Assembly: GCF_021233415.1 (NCBI RefSeq)
Contig: NZ_CP089466.1
Coordinates: 2,542,001 to 2,606,000 of the forward strand
Source of the DNA: Halobacterium litoreum
GTDB lineage: Archaea > Halobacteriota > Halobacteria > Halobacteriales > Halobacteriaceae
Direction of reading: 5' to 3'
Length of the DNA: 64,000 nucleotides
In this document: positions 51,424 to 59,966 of the stretch, piece by piece
How positions within the stretch are numbered: position 1 is the first letter of the stretch
Layout: each line of letters opens with the position of its first letter
The notes under the pieces: model-generated
Told to the model about the DNA's origin: nothing
Databases searched by the model: none
What the model saw: only the letters and a program-made list of their open reading frames with translations
Translations under genes and position numbers: made by a program

Positions 51424-52421
51424 AGTTGCTGAGCCGCCGTCGTGAGTACCTCGACGCCGCGGTCGAACGCGGCGAGGTCGATGCGTTCGTCGGGCGCGTG
51501 GTCGAGCGCCGAGTCGCCGGGGCCGTACGTCGCGACGGGGCAGTCCCACGCAGCGGCGTAGAGGTTCGCGTCGCAGGTCCCGGTCTTGCGGACGTGCGTC
51601 GGGTCGCCGCCCGCGTCGCGGACGCCCGCCCGGAGCGCGCCCGCGACCGGGGTGCGCGCGTCCGCCGCGAGCGCCGGCATCGCTTCCGTCCACGTCACGT
51701 CGCCGGCCTCGGTGCAGTCCGCGACCGTCGCCCGCACGTCGCTGGCGGTCGTGTCGGGCGGCAGGCGGAACTCCACGTCTACCGTCGCCTCGAACGCGGT
51801 GCCGTCGTCGGCGAGGCCGCCGTCGAACGAGACGGGCTTGACCGTCACCGACTCGAACACCGACTCTCCGGAACCGAAGGCGGCCTGCACGCGCTCCGTC
51901 CACGCCGTCGCGCGCTGGACGGCGTTGGGTTCCGGACGCGACGTGTGCGCGCTCGCGGTCGAAACCTCGTAGGTCGCGCGCGCCAGCCCCCGGTAGCCCA
52001 CCGCGATGGCGTCCCAGCCCGAGGGTTCGCCGTTCACGACTGCGTCCGGTTCCGCCCGGTGCTCCACGAGGTGGCGCGCGCCCGCCGACGTGGTCTCCTC
52101 CTCGACGACGCCCGCGAACGACGCGCCCGTCTCGACGCTCGCGGCCGCCATCGCCGCCAGCGGGCCGGTCGCGTCCACGCTCCCGCGCCCCCACAGTTTG
52201 CCGTCTTCTTCGCGAACCTCGATGTCGCCCGGAACGGTGTCGACGTGGCTCGTGAGCAGCACCGAGTCGTCGCCGGGCGCGCGGACGTTCCCGACTTCGT
52301 CGGTCCACGCGTCGCGGCCCTCGCGCTCGAAGTAGTCCACGAGGACCGTTGCGGCGTCGGCTTCCGCACCCGAAACAGAGGGGGTCGAGACGAGGTCAAC
52401 GAGGAGGTCGCGGGGCGTCAC
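51411..52421 (-). CDS. argE: [LysW]-ornithine/lysine hydrolase (ArgE/LysK)
   Basis: M20 family zinc peptidase of 336 residues that releases ornithine from the LysW carrier. Zinc ligands and catalytic residues are in LLTSHVDTVPG (His and Asp), WGRGSVDATGPLAAM (bridging Asp), FAGVVEEETTSAGARHLVEH (Glu pair) and the final His in DSALDHAPDERIDL. A dimerisation-type insertion lies between about 150 and 255. It overlaps argD by four bases. DNA at 52366-52385, coding for the start of the protein, is an ORB-like sequence. Confidence 0.9.
   Translation of the reverse strand: MTPRDLLVDLVSTPSVSGAEADAATVLVDYFEREGRDAWTDEVGNVRAPGDDSVLLTSHVDTVPGDIEVREEDGKLWGRGSVDATGPLAAMAAASVETGASFAGVVEEETTSAGARHLVEHRAEPDAVVNGEPSGWDAIAVGYRGLARATYEVSTASAHTSRPEPNAVQRATAWTERVQAAFGSGESVFESVTVKPVSFDGGLADDGTAFEATVDVEFRLPPDTTASDVRATVADCTEAGDVTWTEAMPALAADARTPVAGALRAGVRDAGGDPTHVRKTGTCDANLYAAAWDCPVATYGPGDSALDHAPDERIDLAAFDRGVEVLTTAAQQLCTS
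52366..52385 (+). repeat. ORB-like box inside argE
   Basis: CGCACCCGAAACAGAGGGGG followed by T resembles TCCAC-CGAAACG-GGGGT; the reverse complement is close to the box at 10481 (both contain CCCTCTGTTTCG). It is about 49 kb from the origin. Confidence 0.45.
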
Positions 52422-53530
52422 AGCACCGCCTCCAGCGCCGACGCCACCGTCTCGACGTCTCCCTCAGACACCGTCAGCGGCGGGAGGAAGCGCACTACCG
52501 TCCGACCGGCCGGGAGCGCGAGAATCCCGTGTTCCATCGCGAGACTCGGGAGCGCGCGGTTCGCCCCCCGTTTCACCTCGACACCGACTAGCAGACCCTC
52601 GCCGCGCACGTCCCGAACCGGGAGGTCGGCGAGCTCGGACTGGAAGTGCGCGCCCACCTCGCTCGCGTGGCCCGCCAGCCCCTCGTCCTCGATGACGTCG
52701 AGGGTGGCGAGCGCCGCGGCGCAGGGGACGGGGCCGCCGGAGAACGTCGACCCGTGGTTGCCTGCGTCCTCGGCAATCCAGCCGGCGCACAGCGTCGCGC
52801 CAATCGGGAGGCCGGACGCCAGCCCCTTCGCGACCGTCAGGACGTCGGGTTCGACGCCCGCGTTCTCGCACGCCCACAGGCTCCCGGTGCGCCCGAGGCC
52901 GGTCTGAATCTCGTCGAACACGAGCGCCGCGCCCGCGTCGTCGCAGGCCTCGCGGGCCGCCGCGAGGTACCCCTCGGGCGCGGGGTTCACGCCGCCCTCG
53001 CCCTGCACGGGTTCGAGCAGGACGGCGGCTGTCTCCTCGTCTACGGCCTCGGCGAGCGCCTCGCTGTCGCCGTAGTCCACGAACTCGACGTTCTCGGGCA
53101 CCGCGAAGCCCTCGCGGTATTTCGGCTTCCACGTCGCCGCGAGCGCGCCGAGCGTGCGCCCGTGGAACGCGCGCTTGGCCGCCACCACCTTCTCGCGGCC
53201 GGTGGCGTGGCGCGCGAACTTCAGCGCCGCCTCGTTGGCCTCCGTCCCCGAATTACAGAGCCAGACGTTCGAGCAGTCGCCGGGCGCGAGCCCCGCGAGG
53301 CGGTCGTACAGCGCCGCGCGCGTCTCGGTCGGGTACGACCCCTGCACGAACAACAGGTCGCTCGCCTGCTCCTCGACGGCACTCACCACGTCGGGGTGGC
53401 AGTGGCCGACCGGCGCACACGCGTAGGACGCGCCGAAGTCGAGGTACTCGGTGCCGTCCTCGCCGTACAGGTGGACGCCCTCGCCGGACTCGATGCCGAT
53501 GGGTTTCTCCCCGAAGACGAATCCGCTCAT
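52418..53530 (-). CDS. argD: [LysW]-glutamate-semialdehyde aminotransferase
   Basis: Class III PLP aminotransferase of 370 residues, forming LysW-bound ornithine. Family segments: YLDFGASYACAPVGHCHPDVV, VWLCNSGTEANEAALKFAR, AFHGRTLGALAATWKPKYR, LEPVQGEGG, VFDEIQTGLGRTG and the Schiff-base Lys in LTVAKGLASGLPIGATL. The chosen start is MSGFVFGEK at 53530, overlapping the argB stop by four bases. Confidence 0.93.
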   Translation of the reverse strand: MSGFVFGEKPIGIESGEGVHLYGEDGTEYLDFGASYACAPVGHCHPDVVSAVEEQASDLLFVQGSYPTETRAALYDRLAGLAPGDCSNVWLCNSGTEANEAALKFARHATGREKVVAAKRAFHGRTLGALAATWKPKYREGFAVPENVEFVDYGDSEALAEAVDEETAAVLLEPVQGEGGVNPAPEGYLAAAREACDDAGAALVFDEIQTGLGRTGSLWACENAGVEPDVLTVAKGLASGLPIGATLCAGWIAEDAGNHGSTFSGGPVPCAAALATLDVIEDEGLAGHASEVGAHFQSELADLPVRDVRGEGLLVGVEVKRGANRALPSLAMEHGILALPAGRTVVRFLPPLTVSEGDVETVASALEAVL

Positions 53531-54351
53531 ACTGCCTCCGGGTCGAAATGCGTCCCCGCGCCGGAGAGCGCCCGCACCACGGGGTCGCGGGCGTTCGCGT
53601 CCGACACGACGACCTCCTCGGCGCCGCTTTCCAGGGCCTCCGTCGCGGCGAGTACCTTCTTCGACATGAACCCCTCCGCGGCGTCCTCCGCGGCCGCGAG
53701 TTCGCCGGGCGTGCGCACCGCCTCGATGAGCGACCCCTCGTCGTCGGGGTCCTCGTAGACGCCCGCCACGTCCGTCAACACGACGAGCGTGGCGTCCAGC
53801 GCGCCAGCGACGGCGGCCGCCGCGCGGTCCGCGTCGGCGTTCACCGCGGTGCCGTCGTCCGCGAGCATCGGCACCGACACCACGGGCACGTAGCCCGCGT
53901 CCAGTTGGGCGCACAGGAGGTCGGTGTTCACGTCCGTAATCTTCCCCGAGTGGTCGCCGCGGCGAATCTTCTTCTTCCCGTCCTCGACGACCTTTACGGC
54001 GGACTTCCGCGGCCCCGAGAGCAGACTGCCGTCCACGCCGTTCAGGCCGACGGCGGGCACGCCCGCGTTCTCGAACGCCGCGACGAGGTCGGTGTTCACC
54101 TTCCCCATCGCCATCGTGAACACGCCCATCGTCTCCGCGTCGGTGAACCGCCCGGTCATCCCGGACGGCGACTCGACGTATTCGGGCTCCTTCCCGTAGT
54201 CGTCGAGCGCGTCGTCCACCGCGGTCGACCCGCCGTGGACCACGACCACGTCCTCGTCGTTCACCGTCAGGTGCGCAACGTCGGTCACGGCACCCGCCGG
54301 GTCGACGGCGCGCGCGCCGCCGATTTTGACGACTACCGTCACGCGAGCCAC
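53527..54351 (-). CDS. argB: [LysW]-glutamate kinase
   Basis: Amino acid kinase fold protein of 274 residues phosphorylating the side chain of LysW-bound glutamate. The N terminus VTVVVKIGGARAVDP carries the Lys for ATP, VVVHGGSTAVDDAL is the glycine loop, and VNADADRAAAAVAGALDATLVVLTDVAGVY and GFMSKKVLAATEALESGAEEVVVSD match ArgB/LysZ. The KKKIRRGDHSGKI segment is typical of the LysW-dependent type. Start codon is GTG 54351; GTG 54342 is an equally good alternative and would give MTVVVKIGG. It begins 7 bases after the argC stop. Confidence 0.92.
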   Translation of the reverse strand: MARVTVVVKIGGARAVDPAGAVTDVAHLTVNDEDVVVVHGGSTAVDDALDDYGKEPEYVESPSGMTGRFTDAETMGVFTMAMGKVNTDLVAAFENAGVPAVGLNGVDGSLLSGPRKSAVKVVEDGKKKIRRGDHSGKITDVNTDLLCAQLDAGYVPVVSVPMLADDGTAVNADADRAAAAVAGALDATLVVLTDVAGVYEDPDDEGSLIEAVRTPGELAAAEDAAEGFMSKKVLAATEALESGAEEVVVSDANARDPVVRALSGAGTHFDPEAV

Positions 54352-54358
54352 CCCCCAG

Positions 54359-55429
54359 TCATGGACTCCCCACCGGGTGCATCCCGTACTGTTCGAGTCC
54401 CGCCGTCTCCGCGAAGCCGAGCGCGACGTTCGCCGCGTGGACGGCCTGCCCGGCAGACCCCTTCACGACGTTGTCGATGGCCGAGAACGTCACGACGCGG
54501 CCGTTCTCGGGGTCCACCTCGAAGCCAACCTCGGCCTTGTTGGTGCCGGCGACGGCCTTCGGTTCGGGGTAGCGGTAGACGCCGCTCCCGCCCGCCACCG
54601 TCTCCACGAACGGCTCGTCGCCGTACGTCTCGCGGTAGGTGCCCCAGAGGTCGGTCTTCGAGACCGGTCCGTCGGGGAACACGTGACAGGTCGCGCTCGC
54701 GCCCCGCACCATGTCCACGGCGTGCGCCGTGAACGACACGGAGAGCCCGAGTTCCTGCTCGATTTCGGCCTCGTGGCGGTGGCCGGTCGGCGCGTACGGG
54801 CGCACGACGCCCGAGCGCTCGGCGTGCGAGGACGCCGCGCCGCCGCCGGCGCCGCCCTCCGAGGAGCCGACTTTCACGTCCACGACGACGTGTGCGCCCT
54901 CCAATAGGCCGGCCTCGGCCAGCGGGAGCAGCCCCAGAATCGTCGCAGTGGCGTTACAGCCGCCGCCCGCGATGAGGTCCGCGCCCGGTAGGTCGTCGCG
55001 GGAAATCTCGGGGAGCGCGTACACCGCGTCTTCGAGGTGTTCGGGCGCGCTGTGGCCGTCGTACCAGTCGTCGTACTGCGCCTCCGTTTCGAGGCGGAAG
55101 TCCGCGCTCAGGTCGACGACGGTGCCGGCGGCGTCCCGCCACGCGTCGACGTGCTCCATCGCGACGCCGTGGGGCGCCGCCGCGAACAGCACGTCCACGG
55201 AGTCGAGGTCCGACGGCTCCGAGAACCGCAGGTCGAGGCCGCGGAGGTTCGGGTGGACGCTGCCGACGGTCTTGTTCGCGTACTCGCGGCTGGTCGCCTG
55301 CGCCACCGCGAATTCGGGGTGGCCGGCGAGCAGGCGCAGGAGTTCGCCGCCCGCGAACCCGCTCGCGCCGACGACGCTCGCCGTCGTCGTCGCGCTCTCC
55401 TCGTCTGTCGCGTCTCCGGTCACTGCCAT
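54359..55429 (-). CDS. argC: [LysW]-glutamyl-phosphate reductase
   Basis: NADPH-dependent reductase of 356 residues. The Rossmann start is TTASVVGASGFAGGELLRLLAGHPEF, the catalytic Cys is in AGGGCNATATILGLLPL, and the catalytic His region is HRHEAEIEQELG. A Gly/Ser-rich stretch (VGSSEGGAGGGAASSHAERSG) is the substrate loop of the family. The chosen ATG 55429 overlaps the argX stop by one base (TGATG). Confidence 0.93.
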   Translation of the reverse strand: MAVTGDATDEESATTTASVVGASGFAGGELLRLLAGHPEFAVAQATSREYANKTVGSVHPNLRGLDLRFSEPSDLDSVDVLFAAAPHGVAMEHVDAWRDAAGTVVDLSADFRLETEAQYDDWYDGHSAPEHLEDAVYALPEISRDDLPGADLIAGGGCNATATILGLLPLAEAGLLEGAHVVVDVKVGSSEGGAGGGAASSHAERSGVVRPYAPTGHRHEAEIEQELGLSVSFTAHAVDMVRGASATCHVFPDGPVSKTDLWGTYRETYGDEPFVETVAGGSGVYRYPEPKAVAGTNKAEVGFEVDPENGRVVTFSAIDNVVKGSAGQAVHAANVALGFAETAGLEQYGMHPVGSP

Positions 55430-56298
55430 CACGCGGTAACCTCCACGGTCTGAGCGGCTTTCGTCTCCAGCCAGTCCACGACGGCGGCGGGCACGTCCAC
55501 GCCGGTCGCGTCGTTCAGCGCCTTGAACTCCACCGTGTGGTTCACCTCGTGAATCGTGTAGTCGCCCGATTCCGTTTCCATTGCGTCGACCCCGAGCAAA
55601 CCGCCGCCCACCGCGTCGCTCGCCTTCGCGACGAGGGCCGCGAGTTCGTCGTCGACCTCGAAGTCGGCCGTCTCGGAGCCCTTCGCGGCGTTCGTGAGCC
55701 AGTGGTCGCCCGAGCGCGTCATCGCCGCGATGGGCTCGCCGTCGGCGGCGAGCACGCGCACGTCGCGGCCCGGCTTCTCCACGTACTCCTGGACGTAGAA
55801 CACGCTGTGCTCGTAGTGCCCGAGCGTGTCCTTGTGTTCGAGGATGGCCTCGGCGGCGCTGCGGGACTCGATTTTCGCCATCAGGCGCCCCCACGACCCG
55901 ACGACGGGCTTCAGCACGCAGGGGTAGCCGTACTGTTCGATGGCGTCGAGCGCGCTCTCCGTGGTAAACGCGACGGTGGTATCGGGCGTCGGCACGCCCG
56001 CATCCGCGAGCGCGAGACTCGTCTCGGCCTTGTCCGCGCAGACCGACGCCGTCTCGGCGCTGTTCACGACGGGGACGCCGTAGGACTCACAGAACCGCGT
56101 GAGGTACGTCGAGCGACTGGTGGCGAGACACCGGTCGACGACGATATCGCAGTCCGCGAGGGGGGCGTCGGTGCCGTCGAGCGCGAAGCCGTGCTCGCGC
56201 ACGTCTATCTTCGTCACGTCGTGGCCGCGCTCCCGGAGTTCCGTCAGGAGGAGTTTCTCGTCCCGACGGATGCGGGAGTAGAGGATGCCGACGTGCAA
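55429..56298 (-). CDS. argX: Glutamate-[LysW] ligase (RimK/ATP-grasp)
   Basis: ATP-grasp ligase of 289 residues that attaches glutamate to the C terminus of LysW. ATP-grasp features: YGYPCVLKPVVGSWGRLMAKIES (ATP Lys), VFYVQEYVEKPGRDVRVLAADGEPIAAM and the metal-binding end DYTIHEVNHTVEFKAL. The start is probably TTG 56298 (LHVGILYSRIRRDE), one base after the lysW stop (TGAGTTG); no ATG or GTG fits the family start. LysX and ArgX are hard to separate by eye; the arginine context, with no lysine-specific genes, favours ArgX. Confidence 0.88.
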   Translation of the reverse strand: MHVGILYSRIRRDEKLLLTELRERGHDVTKIDVREHGFALDGTDAPLADCDIVVDRCLATSRSTYLTRFCESYGVPVVNSAETASVCADKAETSLALADAGVPTPDTTVAFTTESALDAIEQYGYPCVLKPVVGSWGRLMAKIESRSAAEAILEHKDTLGHYEHSVFYVQEYVEKPGRDVRVLAADGEPIAAMTRSGDHWLTNAAKGSETADFEVDDELAALVAKASDAVGGGLLGVDAMETESGDYTIHEVNHTVEFKALNDATGVDVPAAVVDWLETKAAQTVEVTA

Positions 56299-56299
56299 C

Positions 56300-56464
56300 T
56301 CACTCCCCCCAGTCCTCGGCGAGGTCCGGCGCTCGCTCGAGGGTCGGGGGAGCGGTGTCGACGACTTCCAGCTCGGTGCCACAGGTGCCACAGTCCAGTA
56401 TCTCGCCCGCTTCGGCGTCGTCGTGCACGGCCACGTCGGCCCCGCACTCGGTACACGTGCTCAT
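56300..56464 (-). CDS. lysW: LysW/ArgW amino-group carrier protein
   Basis: Acidic carrier of 54 residues. A zinc-ribbon has CTECG (Cys4, Cys7) and CGTCG (Cys25, Cys28). The C terminus EDWGE ends in the conserved Glu whose gamma-carboxyl receives the substrate glutamate. It is the first gene of the arginine operon, with TATA box CCTTAAGT (minus strand) centred 30 bases upstream, so it is leaderless. Its stop is one base before the TTG start of argX, indicating coupled translation. Confidence 0.95.
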   Translation of the reverse strand: MSTCTECGADVAVHDDAEAGEILDCGTCGTELEVVDTAPPTLERAPDLAEDWGE

Positions 56465-56490
56465 TACACTCCTGCCTACACCGGCATACT

Positions 56491-56498
56491 ACTTAAGG
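56491..56498 (-). promoter_or_regulatory. Promoter of the lysW-arg operon
   Basis: Minus strand CCTTAAGT, centred 30 bases before ATG 56464. Upstream (56515-56535) is an A-rich run with two AACAAA copies. The rest of the 227-base spacer to argH holds hairpins GGCGC-GAGA-GCGCC (56547-56560 region) and GCCCC-AAAC-GGGGC (56612-56625), possibly the argGH terminator. Confidence 0.6.
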
Positions 56499-56691
56499 TA
56501 ATCGAACCTGTCAAACAAATTAAACAAACTGTACGGCACGCTACTGGCGCGAGAGCGCCGAAAAGGGCGAACAAAGCGAAACCGATACCGAAGTCAGAGA
56601 GTTGTCTATTTGCCCCAAACGGGGCGGTCGTCGCGGTCGCGGCGCGGCCGCGGTGCTGTCGACGGCCGCGACGGTCGGCGCTCCAATCAGT

Positions 56692-58143
56692 TCAGACATA
56701 GGCGGCCACCTCCGCGTCCAGTGCGGCCGCCGCGTCGGTCAGCGCCTCGCGGCGCGCGGCCACGGCGGCCTCGTCCTCGGCGACGCCCTCGACCACGTCC
56801 CCGAGCGCGTCGCGCACTGCCGCAGGCGCGGGGCCACCGGTCGAATCGCGGGACGCCACGCTCTCCACGGGGTCGAGCGCCGCCGCGACGACCTCGGGGT
56901 CGGCGAGGTCGGATAGCGACTCGCCGGTCACCTCGCGGGCGGCCGCGTCCACCGCGTCGAGGTCCGCGCCGCGTTCGGCGGCGAGCGCGACGATTTCGTG
57001 CGCCTCGCGGAACGGCAGCCCCGCCGCAGCGAGCGCGTCCGCGACGCCGGTCGCGGTCGAGAACCCCTCGGTCGCCGCGGCTTCGAGGTCGTCGGCGGGC
57101 CAGTCGGCGGTCGCCACCGCGCCAGCGGCCACCTCGGTCGCCTCGGTCACGCAGTCGGCGGCGCGCCACGCGTGGGTGGTCGCGCGCTGGAGGTCGCGGT
57201 TGTACGCGCGCGGCAGGCCCTTCAGCGTCGTCGCGAGCCCCTGGTACGCGCCGACGGCGTCGCCCGCCGTCCCGCGCACCAACTCCATCGAGTCGGGGTT
57301 CTTCTTCTGGGGCATAATCGAGGACGTCGACGCGTAGTCGTCGTCGACGTCGACGAACCCGCGGTTCGCGAAGAACACGACGTCCTCGGCGAGCCCCGAA
57401 CACGTCACCGCGACTGAGGCCAGCGCCGCCACCGCCTCAAGCAGGAAGTCGCGGCCCGCCGCCGCGTCTGTCGCGTTCGTCACCACGCCGTCGAACCCGA
57501 GCAACTCGGCGGTGCGCTCGCGGTCCACGTCGAAGGTGGTGCCCGCGAACGCCGCCGCGCCCAGCGGCGACTCGTTCGCGTGGTCGAACGCCGCCAGCAG
57601 GCGAGTGGTGTCGCGCGCGAGCGTCCCCTCGTAGGAGAGCGCCCAGTGCGCGACGGTCGTCGGCTGCGCGGGCTGCAGGTGCGTGAAGCCGGGCATCACG
57701 GTCTCCGTCTCCGCGTCGGCCACGTCCGCGAGCGCGCCGCGGAGCGCGAGCACGGCGTCGAGCGCGCCCAACAGGTCCTCGCGGAGGCGGTGGCGGATGC
57801 AGGTCGCCACCTCGTCGTTGCGCGAGCGCGCCGTGTGCATCTTCCCGCCGACGCGCCCGATACGGGAGACGACCGCGGACTCGATTGCCTCGTGGACGTC
57901 CTCGCCGTCGGGCAGCGCCTCGAAGCCCGCGGCCTCCACGTCGTCCAGCGCGCCGAGAATCTCGCTCGCTTCCGCGTCGGTCACGATGCCCTGTTCGGCG
58001 AGCATCACGACGTGCGCGCGGTCGACCGCGAGGTCGGCGTCGAAGATGCGAACGTCCGCGTCCATCGAGGAGAGGAACGACCGCGCGGGGCCGCCGCTGA
58101 AGCGGTCGCGGCGCACCACCGTGCCGTCGTCCTCTCCGCTCAT
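56692..58143 (-). CDS. argH: Argininosuccinate lyase
   Basis: Lyase of 483 residues releasing arginine and fumarate. The fumarase-superfamily signature is TSSIMPQKKNPDSMEL (about 267-282) with the mobile catalytic Ser. Other conserved parts are GGKMHTARSRNDEVAT, MPGFTHLQPAQPTTVAHW and GAAAFAGTTFDVDR. It overlaps argG by four bases, forming an argGH operon separate from the lysW operon. An Ala/Glu-rich C-terminal helix (about 445-483) completes it. Confidence 0.95.
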   Translation of the reverse strand: MSGEDDGTVVRRDRFSGGPARSFLSSMDADVRIFDADLAVDRAHVVMLAEQGIVTDAEASEILGALDDVEAAGFEALPDGEDVHEAIESAVVSRIGRVGGKMHTARSRNDEVATCIRHRLREDLLGALDAVLALRGALADVADAETETVMPGFTHLQPAQPTTVAHWALSYEGTLARDTTRLLAAFDHANESPLGAAAFAGTTFDVDRERTAELLGFDGVVTNATDAAAGRDFLLEAVAALASVAVTCSGLAEDVVFFANRGFVDVDDDYASTSSIMPQKKNPDSMELVRGTAGDAVGAYQGLATTLKGLPRAYNRDLQRATTHAWRAADCVTEATEVAAGAVATADWPADDLEAAATEGFSTATGVADALAAAGLPFREAHEIVALAAERGADLDAVDAAAREVTGESLSDLADPEVVAAALDPVESVASRDSTGGPAPAAVRDALGDVVEGVAEDEAAVAARREALTDAAAALDAEVAAYV

Positions 58144-59360
58144 TCCTCGCTCCCCGTGTCCCCGCCGTCCGTCGTCAGTTCGGGCTTGCTCGCGTTCGCG
58201 AGGCGCGACTGGAAGCCGTGGTACTTCGCCACGCCCGTCGCGTCCTCTTGCTCGATGCCGTTGACCGTCTCCGTGTCGAACGAGGCGGCGTCAGCCGAGT
58301 AGACGGCGTGCTCGCTCTCGCGAGCGACCGGGCGCGCCTGCCCGCCCTCGAATTTCACGGTCACGGTGCCCGTGACCTGCTGTTGGGTCTCGTCCACGAA
58401 CGCGTCGAGCGCGCTCACGAGCGGGTGGTCGGCGAGCCCCTCGTAGGCCTTCTGGGCCCACTGCTGGTCGACCTGCTGTTTGAAGTCGCGCTCGTCTTTG
58501 GTCAGCACGAGGCCTTCGAGGGCCTCGTGGGCGGCGAGCAGCGTGGTGGCCGCCGGGTGCTCGTAGTTCTCGCGCACCTTCAGGCCGAGCATGCGGTCTT
58601 CCATCAGGTCGGTGCGACCCACGCCGTAGCCGCCGGCGAGGTCGTTCAGGTACTCGATTAAGTGGACCGGCTCCATCTCGTTCCCGTCGACGGCGACGGG
58701 GACGCCCGCCTCGAACTCGATGTCGACCGTCTCGGTCTCACCGGTCGGGGCGTCGGTCCAGTCGTAGATGTCCTCCGGCGGCACGTAGCCCGGGTCTTCG
58801 AGGTCGCCGCCCTCGACGGAGCGACTCCAGAGGTTCGTGTCGATGCTCCACTCGCCGTCGTTGCCCGCCTCGACTGGCAGGCCCTTCTCGGCGGCGTAGT
58901 CGATCTCCCACTCGCGGGTCAGGCCGAGTTCGCGGACGGGCGCGCAGACGTCCATGTCGCTGGCGCGCCACACCGCCTCGAAGCGCAGTTGGTCGTTGCC
59001 CTTCCCCGTGCAGCCGTGAGCGAGCGCCGTACAGCCCTGCTCCTCGGCCACGCCGAGAATCGCCTCGGCGATGACCGGGCGCGCGAGCGCGGTGCCCAGC
59101 GGGTAGCCCTGATAGGTGGCGTTGGCCTTCACGGCGCCGAAGCAGGCTTCGGCGAACTCGGCCTTCGCGTCGACCACGTAGTGTTCGACGCCGAGCGCGT
59201 CGGCCGTCTCGTGGGCCTCGGCGAACTCCGAGTCCGGCTGGCCGACGTCGACGGTGACGCCGATGACGTCGTCGTAGCCGTACTCCTCTTTCAGCAGCGG
59301 TACGCAGACTGTCGTGTCGAGCCCGCCCGAGAAGGCGAGCGCGACGGTTCCTCCTGTCAT
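58140..59360 (-). CDS. argG: Argininosuccinate synthase
   Basis: Synthase of 406 residues joining citrulline and aspartate with ATP. The PP-loop is ALAFSGGLDTTVCVPLL (about 6-22), followed by AHGCTGKGNDQLRFE, REWEIDYAAEKGLPV, WSRSVEGGDLEDP and DLMEDRMLGLKVRENYEHPAATTLLAAHEAL, all characteristic. ATG 59360 (MTGGTVALAF) is the only start fitting the family; the frame stays open for another 180 codons upstream without homology. First gene of argGH. Confidence 0.95.
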   Translation of the reverse strand: MTGGTVALAFSGGLDTTVCVPLLKEEYGYDDVIGVTVDVGQPDSEFAEAHETADALGVEHYVVDAKAEFAEACFGAVKANATYQGYPLGTALARPVIAEAILGVAEEQGCTALAHGCTGKGNDQLRFEAVWRASDMDVCAPVRELGLTREWEIDYAAEKGLPVEAGNDGEWSIDTNLWSRSVEGGDLEDPGYVPPEDIYDWTDAPTGETETVDIEFEAGVPVAVDGNEMEPVHLIEYLNDLAGGYGVGRTDLMEDRMLGLKVRENYEHPAATTLLAAHEALEGLVLTKDERDFKQQVDQQWAQKAYEGLADHPLVSALDAFVDETQQQVTGTVTVKFEGGQARPVARESEHAVYSADAASFDTETVNGIEQEDATGVAKYHGFQSRLANASKPELTTDGGDTGSEE

Positions 59361-59473
59361 GTGTTGTGTGTGTTGTCGCGACGTTCGAAACGCGGTGCGG
59401 CCGACCGGGACCAAAGAGTAGGTAGTAGTGGGGTCTAAGCGGACCCCGGTCGTCGCGACGAGGAGGAACGCGC

Positions 59474-59550
59474 GGCCGACCCGCGGGAGGCCGCGGAACG
59501 AACGAGCGGCGTAGCCGCGAGCCGTGTGCCCGACCCGCGGGAGGCCGCGG
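59474..59550. repeat. Direct repeat with nested hairpins upstream of argG
   Basis: The 20-base CGACCCGCGGGAGGCCGCGG occurs at about 59477-59496 and 59531-59550. Each copy is followed within about 12 bases by a hairpin around GTA (GCGGC-GTA-GCCGC and GGCGGC-GTA-GCCGCC). The spacer 59361-59733 otherwise shows no gene; it must hold the argG promoter and that of the small gene at 59734. Confidence 0.6.
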
Positions 59551-59733
59551 GCGGCGTAGCCGCCGGGCTCCGGGACGTCGAACCCGCGGAGTGAGTCGGC
59601 GGCGTCATCGTACCCGACGAAACTACCTCCGCCATCATAAGCGTTGCTCGCTACACAGTCACACACCCTTCTCGTCAGCGAGCGAATGAGAACGGCCCGA
59701 ACGCTCTTCAGCGTCGTGTCTGTACGCCCGTCT

Positions 59734-59928
59734 ATGCCGACATCACGGGGCGACATCGACACGGACAGCCTGCTCAAGATAATCCTCGTACTCGTGGTCG
59801 TGTGGCTCGCGCTCGAAGTCATCGGCGCGCTCATCGAATCCCTGGCGGCCGTCCTCGGACTCGCCCGGCCAATCGTCGGGCTCGCGGTGCTCGCGCTCAT
59901 CGTGCTCTGGCTGCTCGACGAAATCTAA
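59734..59928 (+). CDS. Small two-span membrane protein
   Basis: A 64-residue protein with a polar start MPTSRGDIDTDSLLK and two hydrophobic helices, IILVLVVVWLALEVIGALI and GLAVLALIVLWLLDEI, joined by a short loop (ESLAAVLGLARPIV). The size and layout match a conserved small haloarchaeal family of unknown function. ATG 59734 is favoured over 59644 because upstream residues are not membrane-protein-like. The following RNA ligase-like gene starts 38 bases later and may be cotranscribed. Confidence 0.65.
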   Translation: MPTSRGDIDTDSLLKIILVLVVVWLALEVIGALIESLAAVLGLARPIVGLAVLALIVLWLLDEI

Positions 59929-59966
59929 ACGCCAGCGCTTTCACGCTCCGTCCCGGACAGACGGGC

